Shown here piece after piece: positions 42,830-50,648 of a DNA stretch of 64,000 bases. Position 1 is the first letter of the stretch. Each line of letters begins with the position of its first letter. The translations under genes and the position numbers were made by a program. A model generated the notes under the pieces. The model saw only the letters and a program-made list of their open reading frames with translations. It did no database searches and was not told the origin of the DNA. The stretch is from JAZQQB01 sp045628865 (GTDB taxonomy: Bacteria; Bacillota; Clostridia; Lachnospirales; Lachnospiraceae), in NCBI GenBank assembly GCA_045628865.1, contig JAZQQB010000009.1, forward strand, positions 24,340 through 88,339. Direction: 5' to 3'.

Positions 42830-43606
42830 ATGTTAAAGAAAAAGGTTGATGCGTATGTTGTATCCCAGGAAAAACTTGCGGATGGCATTTACAGCATTAT
42901 CATGAAAACAGATTTGGCTCTTATGGCAAAGCCAGGACAGTTTGTAAACATCTATCCAAAAAATAAGTCTACTTTATTACCTAGACCAATCAGTATCTGT
43001 GAAGCAGATCAGGAAGCACAGACACTTCGTTGTGTTTACAGAGTAGTAGGAAAAGGAACAGATGAATTTTCAACATATAAAGAGGGAGATACTATCTCAA
43101 TCTTAGGTACACTTGGAAATGGTTTCCCATTAGAAGAAGGTAAAAATAAAAAAGTAATGCTGATGGGTGGTGGAATCGGTGTTCCTCCAATTTTACAGCT
43201 CGCAAAAGAAATAGATGCCAGTGAGAAAATGATCGTTGTTGGATACCGTAATGATCAGACCTTTTTAAAGGAAGAATTTGAGAAAAACGGTACTCTTTAT
43301 ATTGCTACAGAGGATGGAAGTGTTGGAACAAAGGGTAATGTTATGAATGCCATTGAAGCCAATGCTTTAAATGCTGATGTGATTTTTGCATGTGGTCCAA
43401 TGCCAATGCTTCGAGCTATCAAAAAGTATGCAGAAGAGAAAAATATTCCAGCATATATTTCATTGGAAGAGAGAATGGCTTGTGGTGTAGGTGCGTGCTT
43501 AGGTTGTGTTTGTAAGACAACCAAAAAGGATGAACATTCACAGGTTAATAATGCAAGAATTTGTACAGATGGACCTGTATTTGAAGCAAAGGAGGTAGAG
43601 ATTTAA
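42830..43606 (+). CDS. pyrK: Dihydroorotate dehydrogenase B, electron transfer subunit
   Basis: 258 residues: ferredoxin-reductase-like FAD domain (PGQFVNIYP; LLPRPISI), NAD-binding region (MGGGIGVPPILQLAKE) and the C-terminal 2Fe-2S site (ERMACGVGACLGCVCKT). It passes electrons between NAD and PyrD. RBS AGGAGG. The stop overlaps the pyrD start by one base, as expected for subunits of one enzyme. Confidence 0.95.
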   Translation: MLKKKVDAYVVSQEKLADGIYSIIMKTDLALMAKPGQFVNIYPKNKSTLLPRPISICEADQEAQTLRCVYRVVGKGTDEFSTYKEGDTISILGTLGNGFPLEEGKNKKVMLMGGGIGVPPILQLAKEIDASEKMIVVGYRNDQTFLKEEFEKNGTLYIATEDGSVGTKGNVMNAIEANALNADVIFACGPMPMLRAIKKYAEEKNIPAYISLEERMACGVGACLGCVCKTTKKDEHSQVNNARICTDGPVFEAKEVEI

Positions 43607-44511
43607 TGAATACAAAAGTAACAATTGCTGGTGTAGAATTTAAAAATCCAGTTATGACAGCCTCTGGAACTTTCGGCTCAGGTATGGAATATGGAGAATT
43701 TGTTGATTTGAATAGATTAGGTGGTGTAGTAACAAAGGGTGTTGCAAATGTACCATGGCCTGGTAATCCAACTCCTAGAGTAACAGAAACCTATGGTGGT
43801 ATGTTAAATGCCATTGGACTTCAGAACCCTGGTATTGAAGTATTCTGTAAAAGAGATATTCCATTTTTAAAGAAATATGATACCAAGATCATTGTAAATG
43901 TATGTGGTAAATCTGTTGAGGATTACTTAGAGGTAGTAGATCGATTAGCTGGTGAACCAGTTGATATGTTAGAGATCAATGTATCCTGTCCTAATGTAAA
44001 GGAAGGTGCCATTGCATTTGGTCAGAAGGCGGATGCTTTAGAGAACATTACAAGTCAGATCAAAAAGCATGCTAAGCAGCCAGTGATCATGAAACTTTCT
44101 CCAAATGTAACAGATATTACCGAAATGGCAAAAGCAGCTGAAGCAGCTGGTGCAGATGCCATTTCTTTGATCAATACCATTACCGGTATGAAGATTGATA
44201 TCCATAAGAGGGCTTTTGCACTTGCCAATAAAACAGGTGGACTTTCAGGCCCAGCAATCAAGCCTGTTGCAGTAAGAATGGTATATCAGGCTTCCCATGC
44301 AGTGAAGATTCCTGTGATTGGAATGGGTGGTATTGCAACAGCGGAAGATGCCATTGAATTTATGCTTGCTGGTGCCTCTGCTATTTCAGTTGGTGCAATG
44401 AATTTTGTAAATCCATATACAACTGTTGAAATCGTAGATGGTATTGAACAGTATATGAAACAGTATGGCATTGAAAATGTAACAGATTTAATTGGAGCAG
44501 TAAGAGAATAG
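43606..44511 (+). CDS. pyrD: Dihydroorotate dehydrogenase B, catalytic subunit
   Basis: 301 residues, FMN-dependent class 1B enzyme. Signatures: TASGTFGSGMEY, NVSCPNVKEG (with the active-site Cys region used by class 1B), INTITGMKID, and GMGGIATAEDAIEFMLAGA. Forms a complex with PyrK. GAGGTAGAG lies upstream inside pyrK. It is followed by a hairpin that overlaps the next gene's ribosome site. Confidence 0.95.
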   Translation: MNTKVTIAGVEFKNPVMTASGTFGSGMEYGEFVDLNRLGGVVTKGVANVPWPGNPTPRVTETYGGMLNAIGLQNPGIEVFCKRDIPFLKKYDTKIIVNVCGKSVEDYLEVVDRLAGEPVDMLEINVSCPNVKEGAIAFGQKADALENITSQIKKHAKQPVIMKLSPNVTDITEMAKAAEAAGADAISLINTITGMKIDIHKRAFALANKTGGLSGPAIKPVAVRMVYQASHAVKIPVIGMGGIATAEDAIEFMLAGASAISVGAMNFVNPYTTVEIVDGIEQYMKQYGIENVTDLIGAVRE

Positions 44512-44522
44512 AAACATAAAAG

Positions 44523-44560
44523 GAAACCTTCTTGCATATATTCATGCAGGGAGGTTTTTG
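44523..44560 (+). terminator. Imperfect terminator or RBS-sequestering hairpin between pyrD and the SPOCS gene
   Basis: AAACCTTCTTGCA and TGCAGGGAGGTTT pair with one mismatch or bulge and are followed by TTG. The right arm contains the GGGAGG ribosome site of the next gene, so the hairpin could hide it. Confidence 0.5.
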
Positions 44561-44563
44561 CGT

Positions 44564-46141
44564 ATGGAACTTATTAAGAAAAATTTTTTGACAGAGCAGA
44601 AAAAGGCATATTTTGAAGATCAGATTTCATTAGAAGAGGATGCAGTTTTACCATCAGAACAGGATGGAATAAAAGAAGTAGTTGCCGGGAAGGCAAATGT
44701 CAGAATTACAGAACAAAAGATAGATGCAGGAAAGCTTTTTTTAAAGGGAATTCTAAATTATGATATGCTGTACGAAGCAGAGAATGGGGGAAGCATCCAA
44801 AAGTGGCGAGGCGAAGTAAACTTTGAGGAGGATGTATACATTGATAATTTAGATAGTCAGGATGATATAAGTGTAAAGTGGTATCTAGAAGATTTCACTC
44901 CTCAGATGATCAATTCCAGAAAGTTAAATTTAAAGGCATTGGTTACCGTTATGGTATTGGTGGAGGAGATGAAGGATGCTAAGGTAGCAGTTGGAGTTAC
45001 AGGAGAAGAAGAACACATCGAATCCATGACTACAAAATTTGAAGCGGTTCAATTAAAGGCACATAAAAAAGATGTTTTACGTTTGAAACAGGATATAGCG
45101 ATATCTGCAGCAAACCCTAATATTATGAATATCTTATGGGAGGATGTTCAGCTACGAGGGTTAGACTGGAAAGCAATGGATGGAAAGGTGATGATCCATG
45201 GGGAAATATCAATTTTTATCCTATATCAGGGGCAGACCCAGGATGAAGAGCAGGCTGTATTTGAAACCGCTATTCCTATTTCAGGAAATCTAGATGTATC
45301 AGGTTGTGAGGATAAAAACCTGATTGATCTGGAGTTATCCTATATGGAGAGTCATTTAGAAGTCAAGGAAGATTTTGACGGTGAAAAAAGAATTATTGGC
45401 ATTGATGCTGCAGTGCACTTTAATTTGCGATGTTTCGAGGAAAATCAGACTGAAATGTTAGCAGATCTGTATGGAATCACAAAGGATATCAAATGTAGAT
45501 CTGATAAGATTTTTTATAAAAAATTATTGTATGCAGGGCAAACAAAAAAGAAAGTAGCTGAACAGATTATATTGGAAAAGCGTTCGTTTTCGTCAGAACC
45601 ACAGATCTTGTACAGTAGCGCCAATATTGCAATAGAGAATGTGCAGTTACAGGGTGAAGATCTGATCCTGACAGGTTTTTTGTGGGTGAAATTGTTTTTA
45701 CATCATCCAAATGATAATAAGTACAAGGTGCAGGAAAGTCAGTTGCCTGTAAAAATGGAAATTGCTTTGAATGGTATGGAAGCAAGAAGTGTTAATGTGC
45801 CAGAGAGGATGAGTTATTACATTGATGCAGATGTTGAACAGCTTTTGGTGAATTTAAGTGATGCAGATACTGCAGAGATAAGAGCATTGATTAATGTCCA
45901 TATGATTGTATTAGAAGAATGCGAAGAAGAGGTATTGTCGGGTTATGAAATAGAAATGTTAAACGCCAAAACTCTTACAGAATTGCCTGGAATGGTGGTA
46001 TATTTTGCCAAGGAGGGAGATAGTTTGTGGAAGGTTGGTAAAAAATATTATATGCCGGTTGCACAAATCAGGGAACAAAATCATATAGTTGGAGATGTAC
46101 TTCATCAGGGAGATAAACTGTTTTTAATGAAGACATTGTAG
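44564..46141 (+). CDS. SPOCS (DUF3794) and LysM domain protein
   Basis: 525 residues from ATG 44564 (GGGAGG 9 bases upstream; the TTG at 44558 is rejected). It carries repeated DUF3794/SPOCS-type beta domains (ADVRITE-like KANVRITEQKIDAGKLFLKGILNYDMLY near residue 50, and repeats to ~430). The C-terminus is a LysM domain (VVYFAKEGDSLWKVGKKYY...IREQNHIVGDVLHQGDKLFL). Clostridial proteins of this build are linked to the spore envelope; LysM binds peptidoglycan. No signal peptide. Its place directly behind pyrD is unusual but may only reflect read-through. Confidence 0.82.
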   Translation: MELIKKNFLTEQKKAYFEDQISLEEDAVLPSEQDGIKEVVAGKANVRITEQKIDAGKLFLKGILNYDMLYEAENGGSIQKWRGEVNFEEDVYIDNLDSQDDISVKWYLEDFTPQMINSRKLNLKALVTVMVLVEEMKDAKVAVGVTGEEEHIESMTTKFEAVQLKAHKKDVLRLKQDIAISAANPNIMNILWEDVQLRGLDWKAMDGKVMIHGEISIFILYQGQTQDEEQAVFETAIPISGNLDVSGCEDKNLIDLELSYMESHLEVKEDFDGEKRIIGIDAAVHFNLRCFEENQTEMLADLYGITKDIKCRSDKIFYKKLLYAGQTKKKVAEQIILEKRSFSSEPQILYSSANIAIENVQLQGEDLILTGFLWVKLFLHHPNDNKYKVQESQLPVKMEIALNGMEARSVNVPERMSYYIDADVEQLLVNLSDADTAEIRALINVHMIVLEECEEEVLSGYEIEMLNAKTLTELPGMVVYFAKEGDSLWKVGKKYYMPVAQIREQNHIVGDVLHQGDKLFLMKTL

Positions 46142-46150
46142 ATTGGAAGG

Positions 46151-46185
46151 GTTATTCTAAAACGCAGGTTTTGGAATAACTCTTT
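46151..46185 (+). terminator. Terminator after the SPOCS/LysM gene
   Basis: GTTATTC-T-AAAAC (46151-46163) pairs with GTTTT-G-GAATAAC (46168-46180), followed by TCTTT. Confidence 0.7.
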
Positions 46186-46230
46186 ACAGAATGTATTTCT
46201 TAAAGTACAATTTATGTATATTGTATACAA
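46183..46230 (+). promoter_or_regulatory. Promoter and GntR-type operator of the ispE-gntR operon
   Basis: TTTACA (46183-46188), 17 bases, TACAAT (46206-46211) give a start near 46218. The palindrome TTGTATACAA follows at 46221-46230. It matches the FadR-type operator TNGTNNACNA and is identical to the site at 27380-27389. The GntR gene in this operon makes autoregulation plausible. Confidence 0.5.
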
Positions 46231-46261
46231 GAAATGGAAATGATGAAAGAAGGATTTGAAA

Positions 46262-47140
46262 TTGATTTATCATGCATATGGAAAAATAAATTTAGGTTTG
46301 GACGTGCTTAGACGACTTCCAAATGGTTATCATGAGGTAAAAATGGTGATGCAGAGTGTTGAGCTTCATGATGAACTTCATTTTGAAAAAACACAGGATA
46401 AGAGTATTACAATGACTTCTAATGTGTCCGCCCTTCCAAGTGATGATAACAATTTGATCATAAAGGCTGCCAAGCTGTTGTTAGAAAACAGGGTTGTAAA
46501 CGAAGGCGTGAAGATCCATTTAGAGAAAAGAATTCCAATGGCAGCAGGAATGGCAGGCGGAAGTGCAGATGCGGCTGCAACTTTAGTGGCAGTGAATAAG
46601 CTGTTTGATTTGGGTTATTCTATAGAAGAATTGAAAAGGTTAGGTGTTACATTAGGTGCAGATATTCCTTTTTGCATCGAAGGTGGAACACAGTTATCAG
46701 AGGGAATCGGAGAAGTGCTGACAAAGCTGCCATCTTTTGAATGTTCGTATATTTTAATTGCAAAGCCTGATATCGATGTTTCAACAAAATATGTGTATGA
46801 AAATCTACATGTGGATCAGCTAAAGGTACATCCTGATATGGATGGTATGGTTGCAGCAATTCAGGCAGGGAATACAGATGGTGTGCTCCAGACAATGGAT
46901 AATGTACTTCAGACTGTAACAGAAAAGAAATATACAGAAATCGGTGAATTAAAAAGATTGATGCTTGAAGGTGGTGCTCTGAATTCCATGATGAGTGGTA
47001 GCGGACCAACTGTATTTGGTATTTTTAGGGATGCACAGACCTTGGATCAGGCATTTGATCTTATTAATAAATCAGGGTTAGCAAAAACCTTGGAGAAAAC
47101 AACAACAGTAAACAAAGGAAACGGAGAGATTACATGTTAA
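46262..47140 (+). CDS. ispE: 4-diphosphocytidyl-2-C-methyl-D-erythritol kinase
   Basis: GHMP kinase of the MEP isoprenoid pathway. Start of the frame HAYGKINLGLDVLRRLPNGYHEV; ATP loop PMAAGMAGGSADAAATL; C-terminal MMSGSGPTVFGIF. No ATG start exists in frame. TTG 46262 has AAGGA (46250-46254) 7 bases upstream; a TTG at 46256, two codons earlier, would be only one base from it. About 292 residues, normal for IspE. It overlaps the following GntR gene by 7 bases. A non-ATG start may keep expression low. Confidence 0.93.
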   Translation: MIYHAYGKINLGLDVLRRLPNGYHEVKMVMQSVELHDELHFEKTQDKSITMTSNVSALPSDDNNLIIKAAKLLLENRVVNEGVKIHLEKRIPMAAGMAGGSADAAATLVAVNKLFDLGYSIEELKRLGVTLGADIPFCIEGGTQLSEGIGEVLTKLPSFECSYILIAKPDIDVSTKYVYENLHVDQLKVHPDMDGMVAAIQAGNTDGVLQTMDNVLQTVTEKKYTEIGELKRLMLEGGALNSMMSGSGPTVFGIFRDAQTLDQAFDLINKSGLAKTLEKTTTVNKGNGEITC

Positions 47141-47802
47141 CTTCATTGATTCAGGAACCGGATGAATATTTACCATTACGAGATGTTGTATTTAAAACAT
47201 TGCGTCAGGCTATCTTAACAGGCGAATTAAAGCCAGGAGAACGTTTGATGGAGATTCATCTTGCTAATCAGCTGGGGGTAAGTAGGACTCCAATCCGTGA
47301 AGCAATTCGTATGCTGGAGTTGGAGGGGCTGGTTACCATGATTCCTAGACGTGGAGCAGAGGTGGCACATATTACCCAGAAAAGTCTTCAGGATGTGTTA
47401 GAGGTGCGTAGAGCATTGGATGCGTTGGCAGTTGAATTGGCCTGTGAAAGAATCTCAGAGAGCGAATTGGCTAAGCTTCGTGAAGCCTGCAATCATTTTG
47501 CACAGGTTACAAAGACAATGGATGCAACTCAGATTGCCAAGGCAGATGTGGAACTCCATGATATTATTGTTCAGGCTGCCAACAATATTCGATTAAAGCA
47601 GCTTGTCAGCAATCTGTCAGAGCAGATGTATCGTTATCGTTTTGAATATATCAAGGATGCATCCAAGCATGAGCAGTTGATTAAGGAGCATGAGATTATT
47701 TTCAATGCCATCGCAGCAAAGGATAAGGAAACAGCAGCGCAGGCAGTGAAAACACATATTGATAATCAGGAACAGTCAATTATTGAGATGTTGAATCAAT
47801 AA
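47134..47802 (+). CDS. GntR-family regulator, FadR/FCD type
   Basis: 222 residues. N-terminal winged helix typical of GntR (LREAILTGELKPGERL-like LRQAILTGELKPGERLMEI; LGVSRTPIREAIRMLELEGLV), then an FCD ligand-binding domain (VLEVRRALDALAVELA; VELHDIIVQAANN; EHEIIFNAIAAKD) with the conserved Asp/His metal-site pattern. It should sense a small carboxylate and bind a TNGTNNACNA-type operator. Overlaps ispE and is thus cotranscribed. Candidate targets in this window are its own operon and the hydratase gene at 27465. Confidence 0.9.
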   Translation: MLTSLIQEPDEYLPLRDVVFKTLRQAILTGELKPGERLMEIHLANQLGVSRTPIREAIRMLELEGLVTMIPRRGAEVAHITQKSLQDVLEVRRALDALAVELACERISESELAKLREACNHFAQVTKTMDATQIAKADVELHDIIVQAANNIRLKQLVSNLSEQMYRYRFEYIKDASKHEQLIKEHEIIFNAIAAKDKETAAQAVKTHIDNQEQSIIEMLNQ

Positions 47803-47895
47803 AGTTATGATTGATGTATTTTTTTCATGAATTTGGTAATTCTTCCTTTATGGCATTAAAAAAGCATTTTATATAGATATGCAGAAAGAGGAAGA

Positions 47896-48138
47896 ATGAT
47901 GAAAAGAAATAATCAGATAAGAAAATATATTTTGATCGGTTTGGTATGGTGGGCACTTTTTTATCCTGAATTATATCTTGTAGAAGATGGATGCGTTGTG
48001 GTAGAATGTGAAAACGATGATAAATCAGATGAAAATGATGATCTGGAAGGGCAAATGAAGGATGCAAAGATAGAAGATATAAAAGTAACCAGTCGTTTGC
48101 TGGAATGGATCGTTGCAAGATATAAGGAGATTAAATGA
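47896..48138 (+). CDS. Small acidic membrane protein, unknown function
   Basis: 80 residues (79 if the second ATG at 47899 is used, which is better spaced from AGAGGA at 47887). One N-terminal membrane helix (YILIGLVWWALFYPELYL) and a strongly acidic middle (ECENDDKSDENDDLE). The stop lies one base before the next start codon, suggesting coupled translation with the YwiB-like gene. Family not recognised. Confidence 0.6.
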   Translation: MMKRNNQIRKYILIGLVWWALFYPELYLVEDGCVVVECENDDKSDENDDLEGQMKDAKIEDIKVTSRLLEWIVARYKEIK

Positions 48139-48139
48139 T

Positions 48140-48583
48140 ATGAAAAAGGACGTGCTGATTTCTATCCGTGGATTGCAGTTTCATGGTGAAGCAGAGGATG
48201 AAGAGTTAGAGACCATAACAAGTGGTGTGTATCAGCAGAAGAATGGTAGCCATTATTTGATATTTGAAGAGGTTGTAGAAGGTAGCAGTGAGAAAATTAA
48301 GAGTATCCTGAAATTTTCTGAAGATCGTCTTCATATGTCTAAAAGTGGTGGAGTTAATGTGACAATGGATTTTGAAAAATCCAGAAAAAGTTTTTCTACA
48401 TACCACACACCTTTTGGAGATTTGATGCTTGGCATTGATACAACAGATATTCACCTGGATGAAAAAGAGGATACCTTAGATTTGATGGTTGAGTATGGTT
48501 TGGAGGTAAATTATGAACATTTAGCAGACTGCCATATTTCTATCAAAGCAACAAATAAAGAGAATGGTTTGAAGTTAATGTAA
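48140..48583 (+). CDS. YwiB-like (DUF1934) beta-barrel protein
   Basis: 147 residues from ATG 48140 with AAGGAG (48124-48129) upstream; the TTG at 48113 overlaps the previous gene. Features of DUF1934: DVLISIRGLQFHGEAEDEELETITSG near the start, split across a YQQKNGSHYLIFEE strand, and a lipocalin-like alternation of strands ending in ISIKATNKE. YwiB of B. subtilis is the model; function unknown. Last gene of the ispE-gntR run. Confidence 0.78.
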   Translation: MKKDVLISIRGLQFHGEAEDEELETITSGVYQQKNGSHYLIFEEVVEGSSEKIKSILKFSEDRLHMSKSGGVNVTMDFEKSRKSFSTYHTPFGDLMLGIDTTDIHLDEKEDTLDLMVEYGLEVNYEHLADCHISIKATNKENGLKLM

Positions 48584-48609
48584 AAAAGCAGCCGAATGGC
48601 TGCTTTTTC
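48582..48609. terminator. Bidirectional terminator
   Basis: AAAAAAGCAGCC, GAAT loop, GGCTGCTTTTTCTTT. Serves the YwiB-like gene and the convergent minus-strand gene. Confidence 0.93.
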
Positions 48610-48614
48610 TTTGC

Positions 48615-49094
48615 TTATTTAATAGGAGTAGCTCCAGCTTTCTCCTGCATCTTCTCAACCCAAGTTTTGAATTTGCCTTTCTTTTTCTTTTCCTGTTCTT
48701 TATTAACTGAACCACGGATTCCTTTTACGCCAGTGATGTAAATACCACTAACAGTAGCCTTTACTTCTTTTTTTACTGGAATCTGATCAAACACTTTAGC
48801 GTCAGCGATCATAGTCATAATCTGAGGACCCACTTTAACCTTTACTACTGGCAACTTGCTGTTACGCATAAGTTTAGGTGTCTGTTCCAAAACCATTGCA
48901 GGAAGACCTGCATCCTTCATTTTCATCCTCTTCTTATCAATAATGAGCATTGACATTGTCTGTTCATATGCTTTCATCTGAGCTTCGGTTTCAGCTTGTT
49001 TCTTCTGCGCTTTTCGACCAAAAATAAAGAGGAATACGATAAGTGCGACCAGAACGATTGCGATAATAAGCAGTACTTTTCCTAATGTACCCAC
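48615..49094 (-). CDS. Single-pass membrane protein, unknown function
   Basis: 159 residues, minus strand, AGGAGG upstream of the ATG. One N-terminal helix (LGKVLLIIAIVLVALIVFLFIFG), then a coiled, Lys/Met-rich segment and a small domain (LPVVKVKVGPQIMTMIADAKVFDQIP; SGIYITGVKGIRG) ending in a basic tail. Clostridial relatives are probably common, but I cannot name a family. Stands alone between a terminator and its own promoter region. Confidence 0.65.
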   Translation of the reverse strand: MGTLGKVLLIIAIVLVALIVFLFIFGRKAQKKQAETEAQMKAYEQTMSMLIIDKKRMKMKDAGLPAMVLEQTPKLMRNSKLPVVKVKVGPQIMTMIADAKVFDQIPVKKEVKATVSGIYITGVKGIRGSVNKEQEKKKKGKFKTWVEKMQEKAGATPIK

Positions 49095-49301
49095 GAATGT
49101 ACCTCCTGAGAAATATGAAATTAAAATGACTGTATTAAAAAATGATACAGTATCACGCTATATTTTAGCATTGATTTATAGAATAAACAAGTATGTGTGA
49201 AAAAATCATGAAAAAATCAAAAATAATCTTTTTTTATTATCTTTATTATGATATAAATGATATGTTGCGTATTTCAATTTTAGGTGGAGGAAAGTATTAA
49301 T

Positions 49302-50525
49302 ATGAAAAAGAAAATGGCATTAATCGTTCTGATGTCATCCGTGATTGGGATGTCATTTACAGGATGTGAAAAAGAAGATACAACAAGTACACAGAGTACT
49401 GAAGCTGTGGAAACAAATGCAGGAGATACTTCAGAGGCTACTGGAAATACTTCAAATAGTATCAATACAGATGAATTAGATACAGAGGGTTCTTTAAGAG
49501 CTCTTACATTAGAAGATTATGTTACAATCGGAGATTACAAAGGTGTTGAAGTTTCTGTTCCTAAAGTAGTCATTACAGAGGAAGAGATTGATTCAGCAAT
49601 CAATGATTATCTTACATATTATTGTGCAGAAGAAATCTTAGAAGAAGAAGGAACAGTTGAAAATGGCGATACTGTTCGTATTGATTATGTGGGATATATG
49701 GATGGTGAAGCATTTGAAGGTGGTACAGGCAGTACAGATCTTATGATTGGATCAGGTTCGTTCATTCCAGGTTTTGAAGAAAGCTTAGTTGGTTCTACTG
49801 TTGGAGAAACAGTTACCATTGATGTAGCATTTCCAGATCCATATGAAAATAATCCGGATTTTTCTGGGAAACCAGCTCAGTTTGATGTAACAATTCATGC
49901 AAAGGTTTCACAGTCTGTTCCAGAGCTTTCAGAAGAAGTTGTTCCTCAGATTGCAGAAGCTATGAATGTAGAAGCAACTGACATGGAATCTTTAAGAAAA
50001 GCGGTTTATGATACATTATTTGAAACAAAAGACGGTGCTAGCAAAGACAATATTGGTATGGAAGTTCAGAAGATTGTGTACGCCAATATGACTGTGAAAG
50101 ATACTCCTGAATTTTTGAAAAACAGATTATACATCCGTATGGATTCTAACTATAATTACTATGGTTATATGTATGGGGTAGACGGTCCAACATTTTTATC
50201 ATACATGAACGGAATTGAACCAGCGGCATATACAGATTATGTAATGACAGAAGCAGCTGATTATGCAAACCAGTATATCGGTTATCAGCAGATTGCTGAA
50301 ATCGAAGGTATTGATGTAACAGATGAAGAAGCTATGGCTGAAATGGAGTCTTTATATGAGGAATACGGATATGAATCTGTAGATGATTTCCTTCAGTATG
50401 TTTCCTTAGAAGAGTACAGAGATGATCTTATGTTTGAAAAAGTACTTCAGTTCTTGATTGATAACGCAAAAGTAACTTATTCTGAAGCAGAGGCAGAAAC
50501 AACAGAAGAAACTGTAGCAGAATAG
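49302..50525 (+). CDS. FKBP-type peptidyl-prolyl isomerase lipoprotein (trigger-factor-like)
   Basis: About 407 residues from ATG 49302 with GGTGGAGG upstream. Lipoprotein signal (IVLMSSVIGMSFTGCEKED). An FKBP domain (ENGDTVRIDYVGYMDGEAFEGG; IGSGSFIPGFEESLVG; GKPAQFDVTIHAKV) is followed by a helical region resembling the C-terminal chaperone part of trigger factor (YADYVMTEAADYANQ-like, DVTDEEAMAEMESLYEEYGYESVDDFL). It probably assists folding of exported proteins outside the membrane, the role of PrsA in other Firmicutes (inference). It is closed by a strong terminator. Confidence 0.87.
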   Translation: MKKKMALIVLMSSVIGMSFTGCEKEDTTSTQSTEAVETNAGDTSEATGNTSNSINTDELDTEGSLRALTLEDYVTIGDYKGVEVSVPKVVITEEEIDSAINDYLTYYCAEEILEEEGTVENGDTVRIDYVGYMDGEAFEGGTGSTDLMIGSGSFIPGFEESLVGSTVGETVTIDVAFPDPYENNPDFSGKPAQFDVTIHAKVSQSVPELSEEVVPQIAEAMNVEATDMESLRKAVYDTLFETKDGASKDNIGMEVQKIVYANMTVKDTPEFLKNRLYIRMDSNYNYYGYMYGVDGPTFLSYMNGIEPAAYTDYVMTEAADYANQYIGYQQIAEIEGIDVTDEEAMAEMESLYEEYGYESVDDFLQYVSLEEYRDDLMFEKVLQFLIDNAKVTYSEAEAETTEETVAE

Positions 50526-50573
50526 AGAACTTATTGAAAGTTAGTTGATATAAATGTGCGCTTTATAGTATAA

Positions 50574-50611
50574 TAATCCTGATAGAGTCTTTTCTATCAG
50601 GATTGTTTTAT
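50574..50611 (+). terminator. Terminator after the FKBP lipoprotein gene
   Basis: AATCCTGATAGA pairs with TCTATCAGGATT around a short T-rich loop and is followed by GTTTTAT. Confidence 0.85.
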
Positions 50612-50648
50612 AATCAAAATGTATACTAGTAATGAGAGGTAAAGAGAA

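Noticed and set aside
50620..50630. ATGTATACTA before asnS as a further GntR operator
   Set aside because: Same reasoning: imperfect flanks, and the TATACT may simply be a -10 element.
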